Assembly: GCF_027913215.1 (NCBI RefSeq)
Contig: NZ_CP115784.1
Coordinates: forward strand, 2,108,001-2,172,000
DNA length: 64,000 nucleotides
Direction: 5' to 3'
Origin: Paracoccus aerodenitrificans
GTDB lineage: Bacteria; Pseudomonadota; Alphaproteobacteria; Rhodobacterales; Rhodobacteraceae
In this document: piece by piece, positions 27,866 to 35,745 of the stretch
Layout: each line of letters opens with the position of its first letter
How positions within the stretch are numbered: the first letter of the stretch is position 1
The notes under the pieces: generated by a model
Told to the model about the DNA's origin: nothing
Databases searched by the model: none
Seen by the model: the letters and a program-made list of their open reading frames with translations, nothing else
Position numbers and translations under genes: made by a program

Positions 27866-29398
27866 ATGAAAGACATCTCCAGACAGCTTCAGCAGCGGCG
27901 CAAAGCCGCCTGGCTGGGTGGCGGGCAACACCGCATTGACGCTCAGCACAAGCGCGGCAAGCTGACCGCCCGCGAAAGGCTGGAATTGCTGCTGGATGAG
28001 GGCAGTTTCGAAGAGTTTGACATGTTCGTCACGCATCGCTCGACGGAATTCGGGATGGAGGATGACCGCCCGGCAGGGGACGGCGTCGTTACCGGATGGG
28101 GAACGATTAACGGACGCATGGTTTATGCCTATGCTCAGGATTTCACGGTATTTGGCGGATCGCTGTCTGAAACCCACGCCAATAAGATCTGCAAGATTCA
28201 GGATATGGCGATCCGGAACGGTGCGCCTCTGATCGGGCTGAACGATTCGGGAGGTGCGCGGATACAGGAAGGCGTCGCCAGCCTTGCCGGCTATGCCGGG
28301 GTGTTTCAGCGCAATATTCTTGCATCCGGCGTGATCCCGCAAATCTCCGTCGTGATGGGCCCATGTGCGGGCGGGGCGGTTTATTCCCCCGCAATCACCG
28401 ATTTTACCTTCATGACGCGGGGAAGTTCCTACATGTTCGTCACCGGACCCGAGGTGGTCAAGGCGGTCACGAATGAGGTCGTCACAGCCGAGGAACTGGG
28501 CGGGGCAGACACGCATACCAGAAAATCCGGGGTCGCCGATGCCGCCTTCGAAAACGATGTCGAAACCCTCACCGAAACGCGCCGACTGTTCGACTTCCTG
28601 CCCCTGTCGAACCGCGACACTGCGCCGACCAGGCCCTTCTTCGACGATCCGCTGCGTATCGAACCCAGCCTCGACACCCTGATACCGGAAAACCCGAATG
28701 CGCCCTATGACATGCGCGAACTGGTTCTGAAGATCGCCGATGAGGGCGATTTTTTCGAGATTCAGCGCGATTTCGCCGCGAATATCCTGTGCGGCTTTAT
28801 CCGGATCGAGGGCCGGACGATCGGAGTCGTCGCCAATCAGCCGATGGTGCTGGCGGGATGCCTTGATATTGACAGCTCGCGCAAGGCAGCGCGGTTCGTC
28901 CGGCTCTGCGATGCGTTCTCGATTCCGATCCTGACCCTGATCGACGTTCCCGGTTTCCTGCCCGGCACCGATCAGGAATGGGGCGGCATTATCAGCCACG
29001 GCGCGAAACTGGCCTTCGCCTATGGCGAGGCGACCGTGCCGAAAGTCACGATCATCACCCGCAAAGCCTATGGCGGTGCCTATATCGTCATGTCCTCGAA
29101 GCAGCTTGGGGGCGATATAAACTACGCCTGGCCCACCGCCGAGGTGGCCGTGATGGGCGCGAAAGGCGCGGTCGAGATCCTGCACCGGAAAGAGCTGGAC
29201 GATCCCGACCGGGTTCTGGAACTGACCGAGGAATATGAGGACCGGTTCGCAAACCCCTTCAAGGCCGCCGAGCGCGGGCTGATCGATGAGGTTATCCAGC
29301 CGCGCTCGACCCGCCGCCGCGTTGCCCGCGCCTTTGCCAGTCTTCGCAACAAATCCCAGCAAACCCCGTGGAAGAAACACGACAATCTGCCGCTATGA
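27866..29398 (+). CDS. pccB: Propionyl-CoA carboxylase beta chain (carboxyltransferase)
   Basis: 510 residues. It transfers CO2 from carboxybiotin to propionyl-CoA to give methylmalonyl-CoA. Crotonase-fold signatures: [58 protein letters not shown] and [15 protein letters not shown]-terminal [17 protein letters not shown] is typical. The AYAQDFTV type fits PccB rather than AccD. It starts the pcc cluster; pccA follows about 2.2 kb later after several small genes. Confidence 0.95.
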   Translation: MKDISRQLQQRRKAAWLGGGQHRIDAQHKRGKLTARERLELLLDEGSFEEFDMFVTHRSTEFGMEDDRPAGDGVVTGWGTINGRMVYAYAQDFTVFGGSLSETHANKICKIQDMAIRNGAPLIGLNDSGGARIQEGVASLAGYAGVFQRNILASGVIPQISVVMGPCAGGAVYSPAITDFTFMTRGSSYMFVTGPEVVKAVTNEVVTAEELGGADTHTRKSGVADAAFENDVETLTETRRLFDFLPLSNRDTAPTRPFFDDPLRIEPSLDTLIPENPNAPYDMRELVLKIADEGDFFEIQRDFAANILCGFIRIEGRTIGVVANQPMVLAGCLDIDSSRKAARFVRLCDAFSIPILTLIDVPGFLPGTDQEWGGIISHGAKLAFAYGEATVPKVTIITRKAYGGAYIVMSSKQLGGDINYAWPTAEVAVMGAKGAVEILHRKELDDPDRVLELTEEYEDRFANPFKAAERGLIDEVIQPRSTRRRVARAFASLRNKSQQTPWKKHDNLPL

Positions 29399-30069
29399 CA
29401 TTTTTCAGCCGTATTTTCCTTCTTGCCCTGCCAGCCCTGCCGGTTCAGGCCGAAAGCACCAACGATACATCTCTGGACGTTCCATCCGGCCAGCAAATAA
29501 GCTGGCTCGATACGATCCACGGCGTGCCGGGTCCCGGCGGGCTGACCTATCGTTTCCGCTTCGTCGCTCCGCAACTGGCCAATCTTGTTCCGATGGGCGG
29601 CACCGCCCCGATGGAAGAACTGCCCGAGGCCGATATGGCATTGCTTGAGGAACTTGCCGAAAGCGAGGGCGACAATGCCGCCTCGATCCTGTCAGGCGCA
29701 CTGCGCGAAGGGCTGATCGGCACGACCGAGCTTGACAGCGATCCAGTGATCTCGATCCTCAGCCCGGAAGCTGAAGGGGACCTGGCGGCGGAACCCGTCG
29801 CGCCGCTGCCAGCCGCAACCGACGCTCCGCCCCTGCCGCCTGCGCCCGAAATTCTGCTTCAGGACCCGATGCATAACGATATTGTGTGGCTCTGCGAGAA
29901 TTTTGTTTTGCCCCGCATTGCCAGCCCCGCGCCAAGGCCCACTCAGATCGTAATATCGCTGTCGGACCGCCCGACCCCTGCGGGTGAGCTGACCCCCGGC
30001 GTTGTTCAGCTTTTCGAGGCATTCAGCCTGCCGCCGAACCGCGATGAGTGCATATGGGAGCCGTTCTGA
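29395..30069 (+). CDS. DUF6497 family exported protein
   Basis: About 224 residues with a signal peptide ([19 protein letters not shown]). The conserved block is [31 protein letters not shown], with a second block [17 protein letters not shown] and a C-terminal [11 protein letters not shown] containing a conserved Cys. This protein sits beside pccB in many Rhodobacterales and has sometimes been mislabelled acetolactate synthase; no function is known. The start overlaps the pccB stop (ATGA). Confidence 0.75.
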   Translation: MTFFSRIFLLALPALPVQAESTNDTSLDVPSGQQISWLDTIHGVPGPGGLTYRFRFVAPQLANLVPMGGTAPMEELPEADMALLEELAESEGDNAASILSGALREGLIGTTELDSDPVISILSPEAEGDLAAEPVAPLPAATDAPPLPPAPEILLQDPMHNDIVWLCENFVLPRIASPAPRPTQIVISLSDRPTPAGELTPGVVQLFEAFSLPPNRDECIWEPF

Positions 30070-30232
30070 TGCCTGATGCAACCCTGCCACAGATGGGCAA
30101 CCTCCTGCCGACGCGCTCGGGTGCCTTCTATCGCAATCACGGATTCCTTCCTAGAATCGCGCCGGTTGCGTATACTGCGCGACAGATATCGAAAAAAAGG
30201 GGCGTTAAAGTCCCGTCTTACAGGAGCAGACA

Positions 30233-30373
30233 ATGTCCAAAACAATCGCGCTTGCCCTCATCTCCGTGGGCGTTCTGGCCGCATGCCAGCCGCGTCAGCC
30301 GGAAATCAACACCATGCCGGTCGCACCTGTCACGCAGGAGCCGGTCTATCAAGGCAAATACGGCGCTAACTGA
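30233..30373 (+). CDS. Small lipoprotein (46 residues)
   Basis: MSKTIALALISVGVLAACQP is a lipoprotein signal with the lipobox LAAC; about 28 residues follow, ending VYQGKYGAN. CAGGAG lies 8 bp upstream of the ATG. It is too short to assign, but a lipoprotein of this kind between pccB and pccA recurs in the group as far as I can recall. A GC-rich hairpin follows. Confidence 0.7.
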   Translation: MSKTIALALISVGVLAACQPRQPEINTMPVAPVTQEPVYQGKYGAN

Positions 30374-30389
30374 TCCCGGTCCGACGAAA

Positions 30390-30412
30390 CGCGGGCGGCA
30401 GGTCTGCCCGCG
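30390..30412 (+). terminator. Terminator-like hairpin without U-tract
   Basis: CGCGGGC-GGCAGGTCT-GCCCGCG: a 7-bp perfect stem, 9-nt loop, starting 17 bp after the small lipoprotein stop. No T-run follows, so it may be an RNA-stabilising or partial termination element in the operon. Confidence 0.4.
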
Positions 30413-30442
30413 TGATTCGCATATGGTTGCGGGGATTCGCCC

Positions 30443-30847
30443 ATGCTGAAGCATCGCGGTTTTCCCTCACGTCTCCCATCGACCGATTATCAGTTCACGA
30501 TTCGTCGCGCCAATCCGAAGGGTGCCACGAAACTTGTCGCCCGCGAGCGTTATCGCGACCGCAGCGCAGCGGATCGCCGCGCGGATGCCGGTTTTCTTGC
30601 CGCTCTGATCGAACATTTCGGAGAGGAAGAATTCGAAAGGGGCAATCTCGATGCCGGACGCCTGTCATGGCTTCTGGGCCGCGAGGTGATCGCTGTTGGC
30701 AAGCTTGACCCGATCTCCTATGAACAGCTGTTCCGCGTCGATCTCGCGAAGGCTGAGGCCGGATTTCCCGAGATATTCGCCGCTGATGACGACAATGGCT
30801 GGTATGACGAAGAGGACGACTGGGACGATGAGGACGGTGACGGCTGA
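30443..30847 (+). CDS. Hypothetical protein with acidic tail
   Basis: 134 residues, not recognised. The N-terminus is basic (MLKHRGFPSRLPSTDYQFTIRR) and the middle (GFLAALIEHFGEEEFERGNLDAGRLSWLLGREVIAV) looks helical. The last 25 residues are almost all Asp/Glu with Trp (NGWYDEEDDWDDEDGDG). No signal peptide or membrane segment. It lies on the same strand inside the pcc cluster. Confidence 0.6.
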   Translation: MLKHRGFPSRLPSTDYQFTIRRANPKGATKLVARERYRDRSAADRRADAGFLAALIEHFGEEEFERGNLDAGRLSWLLGREVIAVGKLDPISYEQLFRVDLAKAEAGFPEIFAADDDNGWYDEEDDWDDEDGDG

Positions 30848-30977
30848 TCATGAGCAAGTTACCGCCATTCAACAATTTTTCACACGCTTGTCAGTTTTAC
30901 ACATCCATGCGTTGTGGCAAAATGAAGCGTATCAACAGAACTGCCCCGAATGGGGCTAGAGCAGAAGGCAGTGTTAT

Positions 30978-31220
30978 ATGCAGACGAAAACCACTCTCCG
31001 CCTCGCTGGCGCAATCTTCGCGATTGCCGGACTTTCGGCATGCGCTCAGCAAGGTCCGTATGGCGGCGGCTACACCATGTCGCCTGACACGCAGCGCGCA
31101 CTTGTCGGCGCCGGTGCTGGTGCCGTGGCCGCTAAAGCATTCGACGAAGATGTCGGAACCGGTGCTGTTCTTGGCGCAGCGGCTGGTGCCCTGTGCGACG
31201 ACGCACGGGTTTGCCAGTAA
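30978..31220 (+). CDS. Glycine-zipper lipoprotein 1
   Basis: 80 residues. It has a signal with lipobox LSAC (MQTKTTLRLAGAIFAIAGLSAC), then RALVGAGAGAVAAKAF and GAVLGAAAGALCDD, a Gly/Ala zipper of the type that packs in membranes, and a C-terminal CDDARVCQ with two cysteines. A GCCCC-GAAT-GGGGC hairpin lies just upstream (30943-30956). It resembles the next lipoprotein gene in layout and C-terminal Cys pair, so the two look like a tandem duplication. Confidence 0.7.
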   Translation: MQTKTTLRLAGAIFAIAGLSACAQQGPYGGGYTMSPDTQRALVGAGAGAVAAKAFDEDVGTGAVLGAAAGALCDDARVCQ

Positions 31221-31228
31221 CGGACCCA

Positions 31229-31265
31229 CTGACGAAGCGGCTGCCCTGTGCGCCGCTTCCGTCAG
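31229..31265 (+). terminator. Bulged hairpin after glycine-zipper lipoprotein 1
   Basis: CTGACGAAGCGGC pairs with GCCGCTTCCGTCAG (13 bp with a one-base bulge) around a 10-nt loop, starting 8 bp after the stop. There is no U-tract. It may be a terminator or an mRNA 3'-end stabiliser. Confidence 0.45.
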
Positions 31266-31322
31266 CCCGCAAATCGCCCGCTTTCCGGCGCAGCATGCGG
31301 GCCTATCTGAAAGAACATATTC

Positions 31323-31547
31323 ATGCTTAAAGTCAAACTTGCGGCAACGGCCGCGTTTCTTGCATTTGCGGCCGCTGGCTGCACCCAGAATATCAACCCG
31401 ACCGATATCGACCGTGCCGCCATCGGTGCGGCTGCCGGTGCAACCATCGCCCATGTCGCCGGTGAAGATGAAAGCGACGTCTATAAAGGCGCTGCTGCCG
31501 GTGCCGCTGCCGGTGCGATCTGCAACGACGTCGGCTTCTGCCGCTAA
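31323..31547 (+). CDS. Glycine-zipper lipoprotein 2
   Basis: 74 residues. It has a signal with lipobox AAGC (MLKVKLAATAAFLAFAAAGC), then RAAIGAAAGATIAHVAG and YKGAAAGAAAGAICNDVGFCR. It shares with the preceding gene the order lipobox, first zipper, acidic patch, second zipper, and C-terminal Cys-x5-Cys. Function unknown; such lipoproteins are usually anchored in the outer membrane. It ends 99 bp before pccA. Confidence 0.7.
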   Translation: MLKVKLAATAAFLAFAAAGCTQNINPTDIDRAAIGAAAGATIAHVAGEDESDVYKGAAAGAAAGAICNDVGFCR

Positions 31548-31646
31548 GACAAGCGTAACCTCCGGGACGCTGTTTCCGGCGGTCTGCTTTACTCACGCCG
31601 CCCCGGCACATGCTGCGGGCGGCGCGTTTGCATCGAAAGCTTCACG

Positions 31647-33704
31647 ATGCTGAAGAAAATCCTGATCGCCAATCGCGGTGAGATTGCCTGCCGCATCATC
31701 AAGACGGCCCGGAAGATGGGCATTGCCACCGTCGCCGTCTATTCCGATGCCGACCGGCGGGCTCTGCATGTCCGGATGGCGGATGAAGCCGTTCATATCG
31801 GCCCTGCACAGGCCGCGAAATCCTATCTGGACATCGACCGCATTTTTGCAGCCATTCGCGAGACCGGAGCGGATGCGGTTCATCCGGGATACGGCTTTCT
31901 GTCCGAAAACAGCCGCTTCGCCGAGGCGCTTGCACAGGCCGGGGTCACCTTCATCGGACCGCCTCAATCCGCGATTGAGGCGATGGGCGACAAGATCACC
32001 TCGAAGAAAATCGCCGCCGAGGCCGGTGTTTCAACCGTACCCGGCTATATGGGCGTTATCGAAGACGCCGATGAGGCGGTTCGGATCAGCGCGGAAATCG
32101 GCTATCCGGTGATGATCAAGGCATCGGCAGGCGGCGGCGGCAAGGGGATGCGCATCGCCTGGAATGAAGACGAGGCACGCGACGGTTTCCGGTCCTCGAA
32201 AAACGAAGCCGCCGGCAGCTTCGGTGACGACAGGATTTTCATCGAGAAGTTCATCACCTCTCCGCGCCATATCGAGATCCAGATCATCGCCGATGGGCAT
32301 GGCAATTGCGTTTACCTTCATGAGCGCGAATGCTCCATCCAGAGGCGCAATCAGAAAGTCATCGAGGAAGCGCCCTCGCCCTTCCTTGACGCGGAAACCC
32401 GTGCACGGATGGGAAAGCAGGCTGTCGAACTGGCCCGGGCGGTCGATTATGTCAGCGCCGGAACGGTCGAATTCATCGTCGATGACAATCGCAATTTCTA
32501 TTTCCTTGAGATGAACACGCGGCTTCAGGTTGAACACCCCGTGACCGAGCTGATTACCGGAATCGATCTGGTCGAGCAGATGATCCGAGTCGCAGAAGGC
32601 AAACCGCTTCCCTTCAAGCAGAATGATGTGACGTTGCGGGGTTGGGCTGTCGAATCGCGTGTCTATGCCGAGGACCCCTATCGCGGCTTCCTGCCCTCGC
32701 CCGGGCGGCTGACCCGCTATCGCCCGCCTGCCGAGACCCGGGCCGGGCCGATGGCGGATGCGGGGAACTGGATCGATTCGCAGCCCGATGAGATACCGCC
32801 CCGCGCCGCGACCGGCATCCGCAACGATACCGGCGTATATGAGGGCGGAGAGATTTCGATGTTCTACGACCCGATGATCGCCAAGCTGTGCACATGGGCC
32901 CCTGATCGGGAACAGGCAATTTCAGCGATGCACGGGGCGCTCAACAGTTTCGAAATCGAGGGAATCGGGCATAACCTTCCCTTCCTCTCGGCGGTGATGG
33001 ATCATCCGCGCTTTGTTTCGGGTGATATCTCGACCGGCTTCATCGCCGAGGAATATCCCTCCGGCTTCACCGGTGCTGTCCTGCCCGAAGCAGAGCTTGC
33101 CCGCATCGCCGCAGCCGCCTCAGCCATGTATCGCGTCGCCGAGATCAGGCGCACCCGGATCAGCGGGCGACTGGGCAATCACGAACGCAAGGTCGGCGCG
33201 GATTGGGTGGTCACGATTGACGGCCAGGATTTCCGCACCCGGATCGACGCCGACCGCGACGGCTCGACCGTGACCGTCAACGATGCAGCGCTGCGTGTTG
33301 TGTCTGACTGGGTGCCGGGGCGTTCTCTGGCGCATCTGGTGGTCGCGGGGCAGCCGCTTGTGCTGAAGGTTGACCGGATCTCGTCGGGTTTCCGGCTGCG
33401 CAGTTCGGGCGCGGATCTTCAGGTTCGGGTCCGCACGCCACGCGCGGCGGAACTGGCCCGGCTGATGCCCGAGATCCAGTCTGCGGATCAGTCCAGATTA
33501 TTGCTGTGCCCGATGCACGGGCTGATCGTCTCAATCGATGTGAAGGAAGGGGACGAGGTTTCGGCGGGGCAGGCTCTGGCCACGATCGAGGCCATGAAGA
33601 TGGAAAATATCCTGCGTGCCGAGCAGCCGGGAAAGGTCAAACGCATCGCCGCCAGCGAAGGTCAGAGCATGAAGGTTGACGATATCATCATGGAGTTTGT
33701 CTGA
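31647..33704 (+). CDS. pccA: Propionyl-CoA carboxylase alpha chain (biotin carboxylase)
   Basis: 685 residues. The biotin carboxylase domain (about 1-450) has ILIANRGEIACRII, KASAGGGGKGMRIA (ATP grasp), HIEIQIIADGHGN.VYLHERECSIQRRNQKV, and FLEMNTRLQVEHPVTELITG. A BT-type linker domain follows, then a C-terminal biotinyl domain with Lys651 in EAMKMEN. It partners with PccB. Length and the BT region fit PccA rather than AccC. The next gene starts 3 bp after its stop. Confidence 0.95.
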   Translation: MLKKILIANRGEIACRIIKTARKMGIATVAVYSDADRRALHVRMADEAVHIGPAQAAKSYLDIDRIFAAIRETGADAVHPGYGFLSENSRFAEALAQAGVTFIGPPQSAIEAMGDKITSKKIAAEAGVSTVPGYMGVIEDADEAVRISAEIGYPVMIKASAGGGGKGMRIAWNEDEARDGFRSSKNEAAGSFGDDRIFIEKFITSPRHIEIQIIADGHGNCVYLHERECSIQRRNQKVIEEAPSPFLDAETRARMGKQAVELARAVDYVSAGTVEFIVDDNRNFYFLEMNTRLQVEHPVTELITGIDLVEQMIRVAEGKPLPFKQNDVTLRGWAVESRVYAEDPYRGFLPSPGRLTRYRPPAETRAGPMADAGNWIDSQPDEIPPRAATGIRNDTGVYEGGEISMFYDPMIAKLCTWAPDREQAISAMHGALNSFEIEGIGHNLPFLSAVMDHPRFVSGDISTGFIAEEYPSGFTGAVLPEAELARIAAAASAMYRVAEIRRTRISGRLGNHERKVGADWVVTIDGQDFRTRIDADRDGSTVTVNDAALRVVSDWVPGRSLAHLVVAGQPLVLKVDRISSGFRLRSSGADLQVRVRTPRAAELARLMPEIQSADQSRLLLCPMHGLIVSIDVKEGDEVSAGQALATIEAMKMENILRAEQPGKVKRIAASEGQSMKVDDIIMEFV

Positions 33705-33707
33705 CCC

Positions 33708-34286
33708 GTGACCGCGCCTCTGGATCAGATCCTCGCCCCGCAGGCACAATCCGCAATGATCGCCGGATTATTTCTTGCGGCGGGATGGTGGGTTGTGGCG
33801 TGGCAAAGCCGCCGCCGTGACATCAAGCAGCGCGCTGACCGTGTACGCGATGTGCAACGTGCGATCTTCGCCGAGATCCGCGCCTATCTGGCGGTGTTGC
33901 AGCGGGACCATATCGCGGAATACGGCGCGGAAATTGCGGACCGGATCCGGTCCGAACCCGGCTATTTCCCGGTCATCCCGACGGAACGGAATGATGCAAT
34001 CTTCCTTGCAATCGTAGCAGAACTGCATGTCCTGCCCCGCGATACGATTGACCCTGTTGTGCTGTATTACAGCCAGTTAAACGCAATCAGCGCGATGATT
34101 GCGGATCTGCGGGAACTGGATCTGGAGCGCATCGGACCCAAACGGGCCTCGGCGATGTATCTTGACTATATTTCACTGAAGCTCGGAGCAATCGAACTTG
34201 GAGAGGCTGCGATGACAGCCATCAAGTCGAATATGGACGGAACCGGACGGATCAGTAGCCCGGACGAGGCCCCGTCCGGACGGTAA
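33708..34286 (+). CDS. Membrane-anchored hypothetical protein
   Basis: 192 residues from a GTG start 3 bp after pccA. One transmembrane helix near the N-terminus (MIAGLFLAAGWWVVAWQ) is followed by a basic stretch (SRRRDIKQRADRVRDVQR) and a helical cytoplasmic part with no recognised domain. Close coupling with pccA suggests co-expression, not necessarily a shared function. Confidence 0.6.
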   Translation: MTAPLDQILAPQAQSAMIAGLFLAAGWWVVAWQSRRRDIKQRADRVRDVQRAIFAEIRAYLAVLQRDHIAEYGAEIADRIRSEPGYFPVIPTERNDAIFLAIVAELHVLPRDTIDPVVLYYSQLNAISAMIADLRELDLERIGPKRASAMYLDYISLKLGAIELGEAAMTAIKSNMDGTGRISSPDEAPSGR

Positions 34287-34393
34287 TCGGTTTCGGCTTA
34301 TAGGACGCTGACATTGGCGTTACCTCTCTTTGCACAGCTACAATATAGGCTCTCGCGGGTCTTCACGCAATAAGCCCATATTTTCCCGGCTGT

Positions 34394-34921
34394 TCACGGA
34401 ACGATACCGGCGCGTCCTATTTCCTCACGCCGCAGGGGGAATTTGTCGATGGCACGGGAAATTTCACGGACGCTCCACGGCGCGGGCTTGCGCTGCTTCA
34501 CCTGCCCGTCCTTATCCATGATGACCAGAGAAAAACCCTTCGGATGCAGCGCCCTGCGCCAAGAAGTTTCAGCAGACGGATCGGTATCGGTGATGACCAC
34601 GACATCCCTCTCGATCAACTGTTCCGGACGCTCGCGCAGGCTGTCAAGCTGCAACACGAATGACGGATCGGCAGCAGTATCGGCGAACACCACCACGGGA
34701 CGGGCCTGCCAGAGAAATTCCCCGGGTTCGCTTTCTGAAGCCGGCAGGATGCGCAGAATCCGATCCTCTCCTGGGTCCGGCATTGCGGTATTGCCGGACT
34801 GGGCGGCATCGACCTCGGCAGGGGATGGCGGGTTCACGCGCGAGGGCGGTGACGGATCCCCGCCCGAGCCCATCGCGGCCACCATAATGGCGCATATTAT
34901 GATCGGGACAGTTTTTCGCAT
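34394..34921 (-). CDS. DUF4174 domain protein
   Basis: 175 residues with an N-terminal signal or anchor (TVPIIICAIMVAAMG), a Pro/Ser-rich spacer and a DUF4174 domain from about residue 70: WQARPVVVFADTAADPSFVLQ, RDVVVITDTDPSAETSWRRAL, GFSLVIMDKDGQVKQRKPAPW, SVREISRAIDKFPLRREEI. The fold is thioredoxin-like but no CxxC is present. Function unknown. It is divergent from the gene at 35107. Confidence 0.75.
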   Translation of the reverse strand: MRKTVPIIICAIMVAAMGSGGDPSPPSRVNPPSPAEVDAAQSGNTAMPDPGEDRILRILPASESEPGEFLWQARPVVVFADTAADPSFVLQLDSLRERPEQLIERDVVVITDTDPSAETSWRRALHPKGFSLVIMDKDGQVKQRKPAPWSVREISRAIDKFPLRREEIGRAGIVP

Positions 34922-34941
34922 TCATACCTCGCTTCCGTCGA

Positions 34942-35080
34942 ATATAGGCACCGCCAGCCACAGGGGAAATAGCAGCCTGGTGTAAAACCTGCCCCCGACC
35001 GGAAGGCCTTGGTCCCGCGAAAGCTGCGCCTTCTTCGCCCGCATGGCTTGCAGCCCGGTATTTCGGGGTGCAGACATGGC
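34942..35080 (+). ncRNA. Candidate degenerate cobalamin-riboswitch-like leader
   Basis: On the plus strand several blocks occur in the order seen in cobalamin riboswitches. ATAGGCACCGCC is followed by AGGGGAAATAGC, then CCTGGTGTAAAACC, then GCCCCCGACCGG. GGAAGGCC and GGTCCCGCGAAAG come next, and last CCCGCATGGC with hairpin TGCAGCCCGGTATTTCGGGG TGCA. The core is about 6 nt short between the GGTG..AA..CC and CCCCCG blocks, and no clear GCCACTG or AGGAxACC block is seen, so it may be decayed or a variant. It ends just before the gene at 35107. Assigned by eye only. Confidence 0.35.
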
Positions 35081-35106
35081 ATCGACGCAGCTTGAGGACT
35101 GACGGC

Positions 35107-35625
35107 ATGAGAATGGATCGAGCCCCTGCCCGCCTGCCGGACGATTTCGCGGCCCAGATCGGCCATGCCGTTTCGGGCTTCGGCTTTCTTGAGGAAGCGC
35201 TCAAGCGGGCGATTTTCTCATTATCGCGCGACGGTCTGGGCGAAGAACCCGATGACCGGGCGCTGCAATCCTGGCTGCGCCGCATGGAGGATGTCGCCGA
35301 CGATTCGCTTGGGACGCTGATCGACCAATTCGTGAAGCAGATGCAGCGTGCGCAGATAAAGGATCGCGACCAGCTTGCCCGCGATCTGCGCGACATCAGG
35401 CGCAACCGCAATATGCTGTGCCATGCCTCATGGAAGCCGGTCGCGGACAGCGATCGCTGGCATCCCTCTTTTCTGAACACAAAGGGAGAGGTCTTTCCCG
35501 ATGATCTCTCTGCCGATGACATTGCCCGGATCGGTGCGCAGACGCTTGATGCGGCGTCGCGTATCGTCTCGGTCATGCGGGCGACCGGGATCGAAGGGGA
35601 ATGGATCGGTCACGACGAGGATTAG
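35107..35625 (+). CDS. Unknown protein with HEPN-like Rx4-6H motif
   Basis: About 172 residues, all-helical in appearance, with no signal peptide. FLEEALKRAIFSLSR and LIDQFVKQMQRAQIKDRDQLARDLRDIRRNRNMLCHASWKP resemble HEPN-type four-helix proteins. R-N-x3-H (RNMLCH) fits the Rx4-6H catalytic pattern of HEPN RNases, and the RRNRN.LCH.SW block also resembles relatives annotated only as hypothetical. Two ATGs (35107, 35113) are possible. It follows the riboswitch-like leader and precedes hom. The HEPN assignment is a motif-level guess. Confidence 0.55.
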   Translation: MRMDRAPARLPDDFAAQIGHAVSGFGFLEEALKRAIFSLSRDGLGEEPDDRALQSWLRRMEDVADDSLGTLIDQFVKQMQRAQIKDRDQLARDLRDIRRNRNMLCHASWKPVADSDRWHPSFLNTKGEVFPDDLSADDIARIGAQTLDAASRIVSVMRATGIEGEWIGHDED

Positions 35626-35685
35626 ACCGGCCAGAGACCACCTTGCGCTCAATTCCGGCAAGAACGCAGCCCACATGCGTTACAA

Positions 35686-35699
35686 CGCGTTGCAACGCG
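35686..35699. promoter_or_regulatory. Perfect 14-bp palindrome upstream of hom
   Basis: CGCGTTGCAACGCG is identical to its reverse complement and lies 47 bp before the hom start. It sits in a stretch GCGTTACAACGCGTTGCAACGC in which GCGTT/AACGC units recur. It is likely an operator or a small hairpin in the leader; the binding protein is unknown. Confidence 0.5.
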
Positions 35700-35745
35700 G
35701 TGCACCTCGCGCTAACACCCTGCGAACGCTACACGAGAGGCTTTC

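Noticed and set aside
26693..29380. 895-residue open frame on the minus strand including alanine racemase
   Set aside because: Only residues from 27721 leftward match alanine racemase. The upstream 550 codons run antisense to pccB and look like a low-stop shadow frame.
30048..30449. 133-codon plus-strand frame across the DUF6497 end and small lipoprotein
   Set aside because: It overlaps a well-supported lipoprotein gene with its own ribosome site and has no domain.
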